From the NCBI GenBank assembly GCA_035293765.1, contig DATGMF010000093.1, positions 1 to 39,222 on the forward strand: 39,222 nucleotides of DNA. Direction: 5' to 3'. This stretch comes from DASRHT01 sp035293765. GTDB taxonomy: Bacteria > Chloroflexota > Ktedonobacteria > Ktedonobacterales > Ktedonobacteraceae. The translations under genes were made by a program, and so were the position numbers. A model generated the notes under the pieces. The model was not told the DNA's origin. It made no database searches and saw only the letters and a list, made by a program, of their open reading frames with translations. Of the stretch, positions 15,419 through 23,940 are shown piece by piece; positions within the stretch are counted from its first letter, which is position 1; every line of letters starts with the position of its first letter.

Positions 15419-17047
15419 CTAATGTTGTAAAACGTACACATCCGACCAATCGCCGAAGTACAGACCGTTGCCATTCAGTGTAGCGCCATGCAGCCAGGAT
15501 GGAATAATGGCCGACAGCGCCTGATGGTCAAGTGGCAGCCAGCCGACATCCGAGATGGCAATCTGCTCTGCCTGATTATAGGCCGCAATACGAGCATCAC
15601 CTGAGAGTGTATCCGCCTGCTTAACCAGTTGGTCAAAGCTGGCATTACTCCAACGACCGTCATTGTTGTCAGCCGTCGAGGTCAGGTTCAACGTCAGCCA
15701 GTCATAAGGATCGGGAAAATCCGCTGACCATTGGGTAAAACCAAACTGCACCAGATGCCGCTGCGTCTCATCGTTATAAGCAGTTAGTTCCACCGACCGC
15801 AAATGTACCTGAATCCCCAATGCGTCCTGCCACATCTGTTGCAGCGCCGCCGCTTCCCCACTGGGAACTTGCGAGCTGGGATAAGAAAACGTAATGGGAG
15901 GGATCTTGGTGACATCAGGATAGACCGATTCCAGCAGCGATCTGGCTTTCGTGCGGTCGAACTGTATCCCAGTATAGTTTGGCTGATAGCCGGGCATGCC
16001 CGGAGGGATAATGGTCGGAGCTGGCGTCACCGAGTCTTTGAATATCGCATGGACCAGCGTATCCTTATCGGTCGCATAGGCAAAAGCCTGGCGTACAGCG
16101 GCACTATTAAACGGGGCCTGTGTATTATCAAAGAACAGGATATCCGTCTGCAAGAGCGGCGTGCGGATAAACCCGGGCACCCCTTTGGCCGTTTGTTGAT
16201 CGTTGGGCAAGATGCCCCAGATGAAGTCATACTGGCCCGCGCGATACGTTTTGAATGCCGTCGATGGGTCATTCACGAACAACATATTCACTTCCGTCAA
16301 TCTTGTTTTGTTGCCATAATAGTGAGGGTTGGGAACAAAAACCATTTTGACATTGTGATCCCACTCTTTGACTATAAACGGCCCTGTCCCAACGCCGCTA
16401 TCCGTAATATGTTGAATCCAATTTTTTTGCCCGTATCGCTCAATGATTTTCTGATTTAAGGGAAAGAAGAGCGAGTTGGCAAGTTCTTCCAGGAAGTATG
16501 GCGTAGGCTGGCTCAGGGTCACCTGTAGCGTATGAGCATCGAGGGCCTTCACTCCTGCGAGCGTTTTGGTTTTCCCATTATTCACATCGCCCGCCCCCAC
16601 GATAGCTTGTTCGAAGAACGGAGCGATGCCAGAGCCGACCGACGGCAGCAGAGCGCGAGTCCAGGTGTAGACATAGTCTTGCGCAGTCACAGCGGTGCCA
16701 TCGGAGAAGGTAACATTCGGGTTAATCGTAAACGTGTAAACCTTATTATTGCCGGATATCTGCCACGTCGCCTGATCGGGCAGGACATTTAAATTCCTAT
16801 CGGTTTTCACCAGACCGCTATAGATCATATTGACCGCAAGTCCCGAATTCGAATCGGGTCCCAACGCGGGGTCAAGTACAGCTACATCAGTTGTCCCAAC
16901 ATTAGGAAAGTTCAATACCTGTTTTGCCGCTATCGTCGAAGATGTGGTAGAGGAGGAAGCTGCTCCCCCGCACCCCACCATGATGGCCGACAGCATGCTT
17001 AAAAATAGTGCCACAACGACAGGAACACGCCGTGGGCGGTAAAACAT
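15419..17047 (-). CDS. Peptide/nickel-type ABC transporter substrate-binding lipoprotein (SBP family 5)
   Basis: 542 residues. It begins MFYRPRRVPVVVALFLSMLS, a lipoprotein signal, with lipobox MVGC and Cys26 as the lipidated residue, then a Ser/Thr-rich linker. Family-5 features are YTWTRALLPSVGSGIAPF, VTLSQPTPYFLEELA, GTGPFIVKEWDHN and AAVRQAFAYATDKDTLV. The protein would sit on the outer face of the membrane and deliver oligopeptides to a permease. No permease or ATPase genes adjoin, so it is an orphan here. The gene starts at ATG 17047 with GAGG upstream and ends at its own terminator. Confidence 0.9.
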   Translation of the reverse strand: MFYRPRRVPVVVALFLSMLSAIMVGCGGAASSSTTSSTIAAKQVLNFPNVGTTDVAVLDPALGPDSNSGLAVNMIYSGLVKTDRNLNVLPDQATWQISGNNKVYTFTINPNVTFSDGTAVTAQDYVYTWTRALLPSVGSGIAPFFEQAIVGAGDVNNGKTKTLAGVKALDAHTLQVTLSQPTPYFLEELANSLFFPLNQKIIERYGQKNWIQHITDSGVGTGPFIVKEWDHNVKMVFVPNPHYYGNKTRLTEVNMLFVNDPSTAFKTYRAGQYDFIWGILPNDQQTAKGVPGFIRTPLLQTDILFFDNTQAPFNSAAVRQAFAYATDKDTLVHAIFKDSVTPAPTIIPPGMPGYQPNYTGIQFDRTKARSLLESVYPDVTKIPPITFSYPSSQVPSGEAAALQQMWQDALGIQVHLRSVELTAYNDETQRHLVQFGFTQWSADFPDPYDWLTLNLTSTADNNDGRWSNASFDQLVKQADTLSGDARIAAYNQAEQIAISDVGWLPLDHQALSAIIPSWLHGATLNGNGLYFGDWSDVYVLQH

Positions 17048-17109
17048 AGGATGCCTCGCTTTCTAACACGATACAGAAATTTGTTGTAAGCTCCTGGTTA
17101 CGCGTCTCC

Positions 17110-17115
17110 ATTGTA
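17110..17115 (-). promoter_or_regulatory. Possible -10 box for the binding-protein gene
   Basis: TACAAT on the leftward strand lies about 62 bases before the start codon. No good -35 is seen at 17 bases, so this is tentative. The 17048-17295 gap also holds ACCAGGC/GCCTGGT (17158-17164 and 17173-17179), a 7-bp dyad between the two divergent genes. Confidence 0.3.
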
Positions 17116-17221
17116 CTACTTTTGAGTTGTTAAGGATACAGACTTTGCCACGCAGGCACCAGGCCACGCTAAGCCTGGTCGGCTGGCAAGAAACAGCCTA
17201 TTCAGCTCTTTGAGAGAGCCA

Positions 17222-17251
17222 TAGACAATGAGACACCTTAAAGATTATAAT
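17222..17251 (+). promoter_or_regulatory. Promoter of the arginase gene
   Basis: TAGACA (17222-17227) and a perfect TATAAT (17246-17251) are 18 bases apart, giving a leader of about 40 bases. Confidence 0.6.
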
Positions 17252-17295
17252 GAGTATAACTATCATACTGTTCAACGGCGAACAAGAGGTCATGT

Positions 17296-18189
17296 ATGCA
17301 TATTCGTATCATAGGTGCGCCTATGGATTTGGGCGCGGATCGACGCGGAGTTGATATAGGAGCCAGTGCGATTCGCTATGCGGGTCTTAATAATCATTTG
17401 CAGCGTCTGGGACATACTGTTCAAGATATAGGTAATATCGTTATCCCTCAGCCGGAAAGCCAGCCTATTGGTAATCCTCGCTTAAAATACCTGGAGCCCA
17501 TCGTACATGTATCCGAAGAATTGGCTCGTCTCGTCAGCGCTGCTTTGCAAGATGGTGAGTTCCCGTTGATTCTGGGAGGTGATCATAGCATTGCACTGGG
17601 TTCCATCAGTGGAGTTGCCCGTGTACATAGGCAGTTGGGAGTGCTCTGGATCGACGCCCATCCTGATTTCAATACTGAAGAGACGACTCCTTCCGGCAAT
17701 ATACACGGGATGATCCTCGCTGCTCTGGCTGGCCTGGGCAATAGTCAACTTGTCAATATCGGTGGCTGGGCTCCGAAAATCGATCCGGCTCGCATCGCTA
17801 TCATCGGCGCACGCGATATTGATCCAGGCGAGAAAGTGCTCCTTCGTACTCATCAGGTCCATGTGTTTACCACCTCCGACATCGATCAGTGTGGTATTTC
17901 AAACGTAATGCAGCAAGCCATTGATGCCATTGGGCAGGACGACATCCCCATCCATCTTAGCCTGGATATGGACGCACTGGACCCTAAAGAAGCTCCTGGC
18001 GTTGGTACCCCTATACGTGGTGGGCTCAATTACCGGGAGGCCCATCTCGCAATGGAAATGGTCGCGAAAACGCGACGCATGGTCTCAATGGATATCGTCG
18101 AAGTCAATCCCATTCTTGACCGCGAAAACGCCACAGCACGACTCGCTGTTGAGTTGATTCTTTCGGCTCTGGGCAAAACTATTTTGTGA
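17296..18189 (+). CDS. rocF: Arginase
   Basis: 297 residues from ATG 17296 with AAGAGGT upstream. Manganese ligands are visible: GGDHS (His97), WIDAHPDFNT (Asp120, His122, Asp124) and SLDMDALDP (Asp224, Asp226). TPSGNIHGM and GVGTPIRGGL are also family hallmarks. The enzyme hydrolyses arginine to ornithine and urea in the cytoplasm. HPDFNT replaces the commoner HxDxNT, keeping the metal ligands. Agmatinase is the main alternative, but the SGNIHGM loop favours arginase. It is a single-gene unit with promoter and hairpin. Confidence 0.92.
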   Translation: MHIRIIGAPMDLGADRRGVDIGASAIRYAGLNNHLQRLGHTVQDIGNIVIPQPESQPIGNPRLKYLEPIVHVSEELARLVSAALQDGEFPLILGGDHSIALGSISGVARVHRQLGVLWIDAHPDFNTEETTPSGNIHGMILAALAGLGNSQLVNIGGWAPKIDPARIAIIGARDIDPGEKVLLRTHQVHVFTTSDIDQCGISNVMQQAIDAIGQDDIPIHLSLDMDALDPKEAPGVGTPIRGGLNYREAHLAMEMVAKTRRMVSMDIVEVNPILDRENATARLAVELILSALGKTIL

Positions 18190-18190
18190 C

Positions 18191-18213
18191 CTTGTTGACA
18201 GTGTTGTCACAAG
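18191..18213 (+). terminator. Probable terminator of the arginase gene
   Basis: CTTG-T-TGACA (18191-18200) pairs with TGTCACAAG (18205-18213), leaving one bulged T and a GTGT loop. CTTGTTT follows. The T-run is short, so termination may be partial. Confidence 0.55.
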
Positions 18214-18266
18214 CTTGTTTCCGGTAACGTTTGTACTTTACAGAGTGTAACCCTGGGAATCAAGAA

Positions 18267-18303
18267 AAGGAGGAAAAGATAAGCAGCAAAGATGCTACTT
18301 ATC
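18267..18303 (+). promoter_or_regulatory. Strong Shine-Dalgarno followed by a hairpin before ilvE
   Basis: AAGGAGG (18267-18273) lies 40 bases before ATG 18314 with no nearer in-frame start. Between them GATAAG-C-AGCA (18278-18288) pairs with TGCT-A-CTTATC (18293-18303), a 10-bp stem with one mismatch and a 4-base loop. If folded, it would bring the Shine-Dalgarno within about 14 unpaired bases of the start codon. Confidence 0.55.
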
Positions 18304-18313
18304 ATCACAAAAG

Positions 18314-19264
18314 ATGGATGCAAAAGTACTTTTTATGAACGGCAAGTTCATACCGGCTGAGCAAGGCGTGATCTCCGTACGGACGCATGGTTTCGCCTAT
18401 GGGACTGGATGTTTTGAAGGCATTCGCGGCTACTGGAACAAGGAGGATCAGCAGGTCTACCTCTTCCGCCTTCGCGAACATTACGAACGGCTTCTGCGCT
18501 CGTGTAAAATCTTGCAGATCTCCCTGCCTTACACCGTTGAGCAGCTTATCGAGATTAGCATAGAGCTGATCAAGCGCAATGAGCAACGGCAGGATGTCTA
18601 CCTGCGTCCCGTCGCCTATAAGGGAGGCGAGACCCTGGGCGTACGCCTGCATGGCCTTCCTGACGAATTTATCCTGACATCAGAACCCGTTGGCAACTAC
18701 ATTGATATCGGTGGACTGAGCTGTGGTGTTTCCTCGTGGAGGCGCACCGATGATAATGCTATTCCTGCACGCGCAAAAATCTGTGGCAGTTATGTCAATG
18801 CAGCCTTCGCTAAAACTGAAGCAATGCAAAATGGCTTTGATGAGGCGATCATGCTCACTCACCAGGGCAATGTCTCTGAGGGCAGCGCGGAAAATCTCTT
18901 TCTGGTCATCAATGACGAATTTGTTACCCCCGCCGCCACAGAGAACATTCTGCTCGGCATTACTCGTGACACTGTGATCAAGCTTGGAAGGCGCGAGCTG
19001 GGCTATACCACGCAAGAACGCGTCGTTAACCGCACCGAACTTTATACAGCCAGCGAAATGTTCCTCTGTGGAACCGGAGCGCAGATCGCCCCCGTTATCA
19101 GCGTCGATCACCGCCCCATAGGAGATGGGAAGGTCGGCCCGATTGCCCGTAAACTACAAGATCTTTACTTTGACGTTGTGCGGGGCCGACGGCGCGAATA
19201 TCGCGAGCAATGGTGTACCCCCGTATATACTGCGGTGCCAGAGCCATCTGAGGTACTGGATTAA
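18314..19264 (+). CDS. ilvE: Branched-chain amino acid aminotransferase
   Basis: 316 residues. Fold-type IV PLP enzyme: FMNGKFIPAEQGVISVRTHGFAYG and CFEGIRGYW at the N-terminus, RPVAYKGGETLGV, the cofactor lysine Lys155 in PARAKICGSYVNAAFAKTEA (a 20-residue stretch) and QGNVSEGSAENLF. It transfers amino groups between Leu/Ile/Val and 2-oxoglutarate. D-amino-acid aminotransferase and aminodeoxychorismate lyase share the fold, but the length and ICGSY region favour IlvE. It is a single gene with its own bidirectional terminator. Its start codon lacks a close ribosome site. Confidence 0.92.
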   Translation: MDAKVLFMNGKFIPAEQGVISVRTHGFAYGTGCFEGIRGYWNKEDQQVYLFRLREHYERLLRSCKILQISLPYTVEQLIEISIELIKRNEQRQDVYLRPVAYKGGETLGVRLHGLPDEFILTSEPVGNYIDIGGLSCGVSSWRRTDDNAIPARAKICGSYVNAAFAKTEAMQNGFDEAIMLTHQGNVSEGSAENLFLVINDEFVTPAATENILLGITRDTVIKLGRRELGYTTQERVVNRTELYTASEMFLCGTGAQIAPVISVDHRPIGDGKVGPIARKLQDLYFDVVRGRRREYREQWCTPVYTAVPEPSEVLD

Positions 19265-19284
19265 AAACCGGGATCGACAAAAAA

Positions 19285-19320
19285 GCGATCTTGCAGGTCA
19301 TTCTGCAAGATCGCCTTTTT
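19285..19320. terminator. Bidirectional terminator shared by ilvE and the ribosomal superoperon
   Basis: GCGATCTTGCAG (19285-19296) pairs perfectly over 12 bp with CTGCAAGATCGC (19303-19314). CTTTTT follows on the rightward strand and TTTTTTG on the leftward strand. It lies between the converging ilvE and rpsI. Confidence 0.93.
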
Positions 19321-19369
19321 ATTATCAAACGTCAGAGCAGAGCCAACTCGGAAAGAGGGGGCCAGAGCA

Positions 19370-19780
19370 TTAACGTTTTGTGTACTGCGGGGCCTTACGG
19401 GCACGCTTCAAACCAGGTTTCTTGCGCTCTTTCATGCGCGGATCGCGCGTGAGATAGCCAGCCTTGCGCAGACCAGCCTTGAAATCCGCGTTCATACGTA
19501 CCAGCGCCCGCGCCAGCCCATGCCGGATAGCGCCAGCCTGGCCGCTGGTGCCGCCACCGACCACGCGCACGGTTACAGTATAATTTTCGCCCAGGTCAAG
19601 CACGCGAAATGGGGCAGCAATCGTTGCCAGATGCGCATCCCGCTGCCCAAAATAGGTGCGGGCCGTTTTGCCATTGACTGTAATACTGCCATCGCCATTA
19701 GGGAAGACGCGCACGCGAGCCACCGCCGTCTTGCGCCGTCCCATACCATAGTAATACTCACCTTTGATGGTCTCAGCCAC
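19370..19780 (-). CDS. rpsI: 30S ribosomal protein S9
   Basis: 136 residues from GTG 19780 with AGGAGG upstream. The core YYGMGRRKTAVARVRV, GGGTSGQAGAIRHGLARAL and the terminal RKAPQYTKR, which reaches the P-site tRNA, are all present. It is the last gene of the superoperon, 29 bases after rplM. Confidence 0.97.
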   Translation of the reverse strand: MAETIKGEYYYGMGRRKTAVARVRVFPNGDGSITVNGKTARTYFGQRDAHLATIAAPFRVLDLGENYTVTVRVVGGGTSGQAGAIRHGLARALVRMNADFKAGLRKAGYLTRDPRMKERKKPGLKRARKAPQYTKR

Positions 19781-19809
19781 GGTAGGTTCTCCTCCTCTTT
19801 TGTCTGCTT

Positions 19810-20280
19810 TTAGCGCGCTTCCGCAGACTGTTTCAACAATGCCTCTGGACCCGTCCAGGGCACCGGCTTCTGCGCCTGGTGTGGATGCGTGGGACCGGCA
19901 TACACTTTCAAATGATGCATAATGTCCGCGCCCAGGCGATTATGCATCACCATGCCACGGACCGCGTGGACCAGGGCTCGCTCTGGAAACTTGCCTTCCA
20001 GGGTCTGGCGCAACGTTTTTTTCTTCAAACCACCCGGATACTGGCTATGGCGGTAGTACACCTTCTGGTCCATACGCTTGCCAGTCACGGCTATTTTCTC
20101 AGCATTCACGACAATCACAAAATCGCCGCAGGGCTGATTAGGAGTAAATGTCGGCTTGTGTTTGCCACGCAGAATCTGAGCGATTTGCGATGCCAGACGA
20201 CCCAGAACCTGACCCTCCGCGTCAATCACATACCAACGGGGTTCCAGTTCTGAGGCCCTGGCGCTATATGTCTTCATCAT
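19810..20280 (-). CDS. rplM: 50S ribosomal protein L13
   Basis: 156 residues. RWYVIDAEGQVLGRLAS, HKPTFTPNQPCGDFVIVVNA and VHAVRGMVMHNRLG are family signatures. Its ATG 20280 overlaps the truA stop as ATGA, so translation is probably coupled; GGAGTG lies 8 bases upstream inside truA. The C-terminus is slightly longer than usual. Confidence 0.97.
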   Translation of the reverse strand: MMKTYSARASELEPRWYVIDAEGQVLGRLASQIAQILRGKHKPTFTPNQPCGDFVIVVNAEKIAVTGKRMDQKVYYRHSQYPGGLKKKTLRQTLEGKFPERALVHAVRGMVMHNRLGADIMHHLKVYAGPTHPHQAQKPVPWTGPEALLKQSAEAR

Positions 20281-21065
20281 TCGTTCACTCCAAAATTCTC
20301 AGGATATTTAACCCGTATCAGACACAGCCCCTGGGGCGGGGCCGCCGAACCAGGGTGCGTCTTTTCCGCACGCTGCACGATGGCCGCAAATTCATCGAGA
20401 CAGAGACGCCTCTGCCCCACCAATAAGAGCGTGCCAACCATCCTACGAACCATGCCCGTAAGAAAAGCATCGGCAGTAAAATCACAATAGATCAGTTCAT
20501 GTACATCTGGCCGTAGACAACGTGCTTCCAATATTGTACGAATACAGTGATGTGGCCCCGGCCTCAGCGGATTCGAGTCGTCCGGGCTACGCCCAAAAGC
20601 CCCAAAATCCTTACGCCCCAACAACAATTGACACGCATCTTGCATCAACTCGACATCTAATGCCCGTGAGCAATGATAGCTATGACGAGCGCGCAACGCT
20701 GTGGGAGCGCTGTCATTCCAGATCGTATAACGATAGGAGCGACTTAACGCGCTATAACGAGCGTGGAAGCCTTCCGGCATCTCTTTCGCCCAGCGTACCG
20801 CCACGGTATTGGGTAAAACGGCATTCAGCGCCCGCTGCCACACCCCGGGAGCCAGGTGGGAATGGGTATGAAAATGGATCACCTGCCCACTTGCATGCAC
20901 GCCTGCATCAGTACGTCCCGCGCCATGCACCGCCACCGACTCACCGGAGATGCGAGCGATTGCCGCCTCCAATGCACCCTGGATGGTTGGCCCATGCGTC
21001 TCAGGTTGGCGCTGAAAGCCATGAAAGTCAGTGCCATCATACTCAATACCGCATGCAATCTTCAT
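20277..21065 (-). CDS. truA: tRNA pseudouridine(38-40) synthase
   Basis: 262 residues. GIEYDGTDFHGFQRQP at the N-terminus and the catalytic GRTDAGVHASGQV loop (Asp about 52) are typical, as is the late FTADAFLTGMVRRMVGTLL. It isomerises uridines 38-40 in the tRNA anticodon arm. Position between rplQ and rplM is common in Gram-positive-type gene orders. No strong Shine-Dalgarno precedes ATG 21065. Confidence 0.95.
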   Translation of the reverse strand: MKIACGIEYDGTDFHGFQRQPETHGPTIQGALEAAIARISGESVAVHGAGRTDAGVHASGQVIHFHTHSHLAPGVWQRALNAVLPNTVAVRWAKEMPEGFHARYSALSRSYRYTIWNDSAPTALRARHSYHCSRALDVELMQDACQLLLGRKDFGAFGRSPDDSNPLRPGPHHCIRTILEARCLRPDVHELIYCDFTADAFLTGMVRRMVGTLLLVGQRRLCLDEFAAIVQRAEKTHPGSAAPPQGLCLIRVKYPENFGVNE

Positions 21066-21136
21066 ACACCATGTTCCGTGTCAGGATACCCGCTCGTCCA
21101 CTCTACCATGACGCGTACCCACGCCCCGGACGCGAA

Positions 21137-21763
21137 CTATACGAGGGCGATCTGCGCGATCTCGGCGGCATCTCCCTTACGGCGCCCCAGCTTCGTGATC
21201 CGCGTATAGCCACCAGGGCGGCTGGCGTAGCGGGGAGCCAGTTCGTCGAACATCTTCTTCACCACCAGCTCATCTGGTAACGCGCTCAGAATCGTACGCC
21301 GCGCGTGTAGTTCAATCACCATTGCCTCATAGGCTGCCTGTAGCGCCTTCTCGGCCTCGCTCTCATTTGAGATGATGCGCAACAGCTCCTCGCGGCGAGC
21401 TTTGAGCTTTTCCTCCAGGAACTTGCGGCCCCTGTCGGTCAAAGGAGCTTTCTGCTGTGCAGCGCGTTCTTCGTTCGAAGCCACCTTGTCTTTAAGAGAA
21501 AAGCGGCCACGACGGGCGAACGCCAACACCTGAGCGGCCTTATCCTCATCAGAGATGGCCGAATGCAGATGTTTCTGAGCAGCCTGGTGTCCTTTTACCG
21601 CGATATCTATCAGCTTTTCAGCTTCCCCACGGATCGCACGAGCGCGCGCCTCCGTTGTTTTTATTCGATCATAGCGAATGAGACCCGCCATCAGATTACG
21701 GCGCGCCGAACGGCGGCGCGGCTCTGGCATGCTCATCCGGTTGCCAGCAACTCGGTGCCTCAA
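21137..21763 (-). CDS. rplQ: 50S ribosomal protein L17 with a large internal insertion
   Basis: 208 residues from TTG 21763, one base after the rpoA stop. The start is chosen because (M)RHRVAGNRMSMPEPRRRSA matches the L17 N-terminus and GGAGG lies 8 bases upstream. The N-terminal half ends near residue 58 (EKLIDIAVKG). The C-terminal half resumes near 152 (LHARRTILSALPD ... RYASRPGGYTRI ... RRKGDAAEIAQIALV). About 90 charged, helical residues between them are absent from the usual L17 of about 116-130 residues. L17 lies near the peptide exit tunnel. Confidence 0.95.
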   Translation of the reverse strand: MRHRVAGNRMSMPEPRRRSARRNLMAGLIRYDRIKTTEARARAIRGEAEKLIDIAVKGHQAAQKHLHSAISDEDKAAQVLAFARRGRFSLKDKVASNEERAAQQKAPLTDRGRKFLEEKLKARREELLRIISNESEAEKALQAAYEAMVIELHARRTILSALPDELVVKKMFDELAPRYASRPGGYTRITKLGRRKGDAAEIAQIALV

Positions 21764-21764
21764 C

Positions 21765-22775
21765 TCATCCCTCCATTTCGTGATCGCCGTCCATATCGGC
21801 TCCGACGGCACTGGTACGCGGGTTCGGCAGGAAGTTTCGGAGGAGCAGGCGGTCACGCAGCTCCTGCAAGCTCTTCTCACCGAAGTTACGTACGCCAAGC
21901 AAATCCTCTTCATTCATCGAAAGCACCTGGCCCACCTTCGTGATATTGCTGCGCTTGAGGCAGTTATAAGCACGAACCGAGAGGTCCAGCTCTTCGATAG
22001 GCGTGTCGTAAATTTTCTGCGGGATGGGCAAGCTGCTCAGCGGAGCCTTCTCAGGCTCGGGCAAGGAAGCGCGATAATTGGCTAGCAGAGTAAAATGCCG
22101 TACCAGGATATCCGCGCTCTGGCGCAGCGCCTCATCCGGCGTTATGGTGCCGTCGGTCGTGATTTCAAGAATGATTTTATCAAAGTTGGTCATCTGCCCC
22201 ACACGCGTATGCTCAACGGTGTAGTTCACCTTCTGCACAGGCGTATAAATGGCATCAACCGGAATGACGCCTATAGGCTGATCTTCCTTAGAGTCGGCAG
22301 GAACATACCCACGGCCTATCTCCACAACCAGCTCCATATCAAGCAGAGCGTTCGCATCATCGAGCGTGGCTATATGGAGTTCAGGATTGACAATCTCCAC
22401 GGTGCTGGGAGCAATGATATCCGCTGCCGTGACTTCTCGTTCACCGGACACTTCCAGGCGCATCGACACCGGATGGTCTGAAAAACTACGGAGACGCAAC
22501 TTCTTCACGTTCAGCACGATATCGGTGACATCCTCCATCACCCCCTGGATATCCTGAAACTCGTGTTGCACACCCTCTATGCGAATAGAGGTCACAGCCG
22601 CGCCGGGCAACGATGATAACAACACACGTCGCAGCGCATTGCCCAGGGTCATTCCATATCCCGCCTCTAACGGCTCGATATCATAGCTCGCATAATTCCC
22701 CTGTGTCTTTGTATTCTTAATGCGAGGCAGAGCAATATCTAGCAAGGTTCTAACCTGCCTTTCTTTTTCCACCAT
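21765..22775 (-). CDS. rpoA: DNA-directed RNA polymerase subunit alpha
   Basis: 336 residues. The N-terminal dimerisation domain (IEPLEAGYGMTLGNALRRVL) and the C-terminal domain (IEELDLSVRAYNCLKRSNI, then GEKSLQELRDRL) are complete. The C-terminal domain contacts UP elements and activators. An acidic tail DMDGDHEMEG ends it. The gene is in the standard place between rpsD and rplQ. Confidence 0.98.
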   Translation of the reverse strand: MVEKERQVRTLLDIALPRIKNTKTQGNYASYDIEPLEAGYGMTLGNALRRVLLSSLPGAAVTSIRIEGVQHEFQDIQGVMEDVTDIVLNVKKLRLRSFSDHPVSMRLEVSGEREVTAADIIAPSTVEIVNPELHIATLDDANALLDMELVVEIGRGYVPADSKEDQPIGVIPVDAIYTPVQKVNYTVEHTRVGQMTNFDKIILEITTDGTITPDEALRQSADILVRHFTLLANYRASLPEPEKAPLSSLPIPQKIYDTPIEELDLSVRAYNCLKRSNITKVGQVLSMNEEDLLGVRNFGEKSLQELRDRLLLRNFLPNPRTSAVGADMDGDHEMEG

Positions 22776-22862
22776 TTGTCTTTAGATGTCTTCTCGCTCG
22801 CTCAGCACTAACAGCCCGAGAGGCAGAAGCCGGTGAAAAGAAGTATCCGCCAACTCAACGCT

Positions 22863-23489
22863 TTATCGCTGATAATATTCAACCACCATCTGCTCATCGA
22901 AAGGCAGTTCAAGATCCGCACGCGAAGGTATGGTAATCACGCGACCGGACATGTCATTGACATCCAGACGTAACCAGGCAGGAACGCCTTTCTGGGCCAA
23001 TAGCAATGCGCGCGTCTTAAAGTATTCCAGACCCTTACTGCGTTCACGTACAGAGATAACGTCGTTCGGTTTCGCGATAAATGAAGGGATATCCGTTTTA
23101 CGACCATTGACAGCAAAATGCCCATGATTGACCAGTTGCCGGGCCTGGGCGCGCGAATCGGCAAAGCCCAGACGATACACCAGATTATCCAGGCGCATCT
23201 CCAGGATCTGTAAAAGATTCTCGCTGGTTTTGCCAGGGCGGCGGGCGGCCATATCAAACTCGCGGTGGAACTGGCGCTCCAGTACGCCGTAGGTGCGACG
23301 CACTTTCTGCTTCTCGCGCAACTGCTTGGCATAACCAGAGTCTTTGCGGGCGCGGCCAGTACCATGCTGACCCGGACGAGTATTGCGGCGCTCAAGTGTG
23401 CATTTGGTCATACACTTGTCGCCTTTTAAGAAAAGTTTTACCCCCTCACGCCTGCATAGCTTGCAGACGGGGCCGGTATAACGTGCCAT
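22863..23489 (-). CDS. rpsD: 30S ribosomal protein S4, zinc-binding form
   Basis: 208 residues. MARYTGPVCKLCRREGVKLF and CMTKC supply the CxxC and CxxxC cysteines of C+ S4. The S4 RNA-binding domain (MRLDNLVYRLGFADSRAQAR, NHGHFAVNG) is intact. S4 nucleates 16S rRNA folding and in other bacteria represses the alpha operon. GGAGG lies 10 bases before ATG 23489. An 87-base gap precedes rpoA. Confidence 0.97.
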   Translation of the reverse strand: MARYTGPVCKLCRREGVKLFLKGDKCMTKCTLERRNTRPGQHGTGRARKDSGYAKQLREKQKVRRTYGVLERQFHREFDMAARRPGKTSENLLQILEMRLDNLVYRLGFADSRAQARQLVNHGHFAVNGRKTDIPSFIAKPNDVISVRERSKGLEYFKTRALLLAQKGVPAWLRLDVNDMSGRVITIPSRADLELPFDEQMVVEYYQR

Positions 23490-23520
23490 CTAGTAGTATC
23501 CTCCTCAGTGCAGCCTCTCC

Positions 23521-23919
23521 TTAGACACGACGCCTCTTGGGCGGTCTGCACCCATTATGTGGAATTGGTGTAACATCCGTAATCGAGGTGACGGAGAGAC
23601 CTGCCGCCTGCAATGAGCGAATTGCGGCCTCACGACCGGAGCCCGGCCCTTTGACAAAGACATCAATCTGGCGCAGGCCGTGATCCATCGCTTTGCGCGC
23701 CGCCGATTCCGCAGTGACCTGCGCGGCATACGGGGTACTCTTGCGCGATCCCTTAAAGCCCTGCGCGCCCGCGCTCCCCCAGGAAAGCACGTTCCCATTG
23801 GGGTCGGTAAGGGTCACAATCGTATTATTAAATGTTGCTTGAATATGGGCCTGTCCGCGCGGCACAGACTTACGCTCACGCCGCCTCGGCTTGCCTGTCG
23901 GTTTCTTTTTATCTGCCAT
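23521..23919 (-). CDS. rpsK: 30S ribosomal protein S11
   Basis: 132 residues. A basic N-terminus precedes IQATFNNTIVTLTDPNGNV, GFKGSRKSTPYAA and GPGSGREAAIRSL, ending in HNGCRPPKRRRV. S11 forms the 30S platform near the E-site. The gene lies in the rpsM-rpsK-rpsD order. Confidence 0.97.
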   Translation of the reverse strand: MADKKKPTGKPRRRERKSVPRGQAHIQATFNNTIVTLTDPNGNVLSWGSAGAQGFKGSRKSTPYAAQVTAESAARKAMDHGLRQIDVFVKGPGSGREAAIRSLQAAGLSVTSITDVTPIPHNGCRPPKRRRV

Positions 23920-23940
23920 GTTTGCAATACCTCCCCGGCG

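Noticed and set aside
17158..17179. T-box or other riboswitch upstream of arginase
   Set aside because: Only a single 7-bp dyad is visible, upstream of the predicted promoter, so it would not be transcribed with the gene.
20522..21280. Rightward 252-codon frame opposite truA and rplQ
   Set aside because: Antisense to clear conserved genes, no family features.
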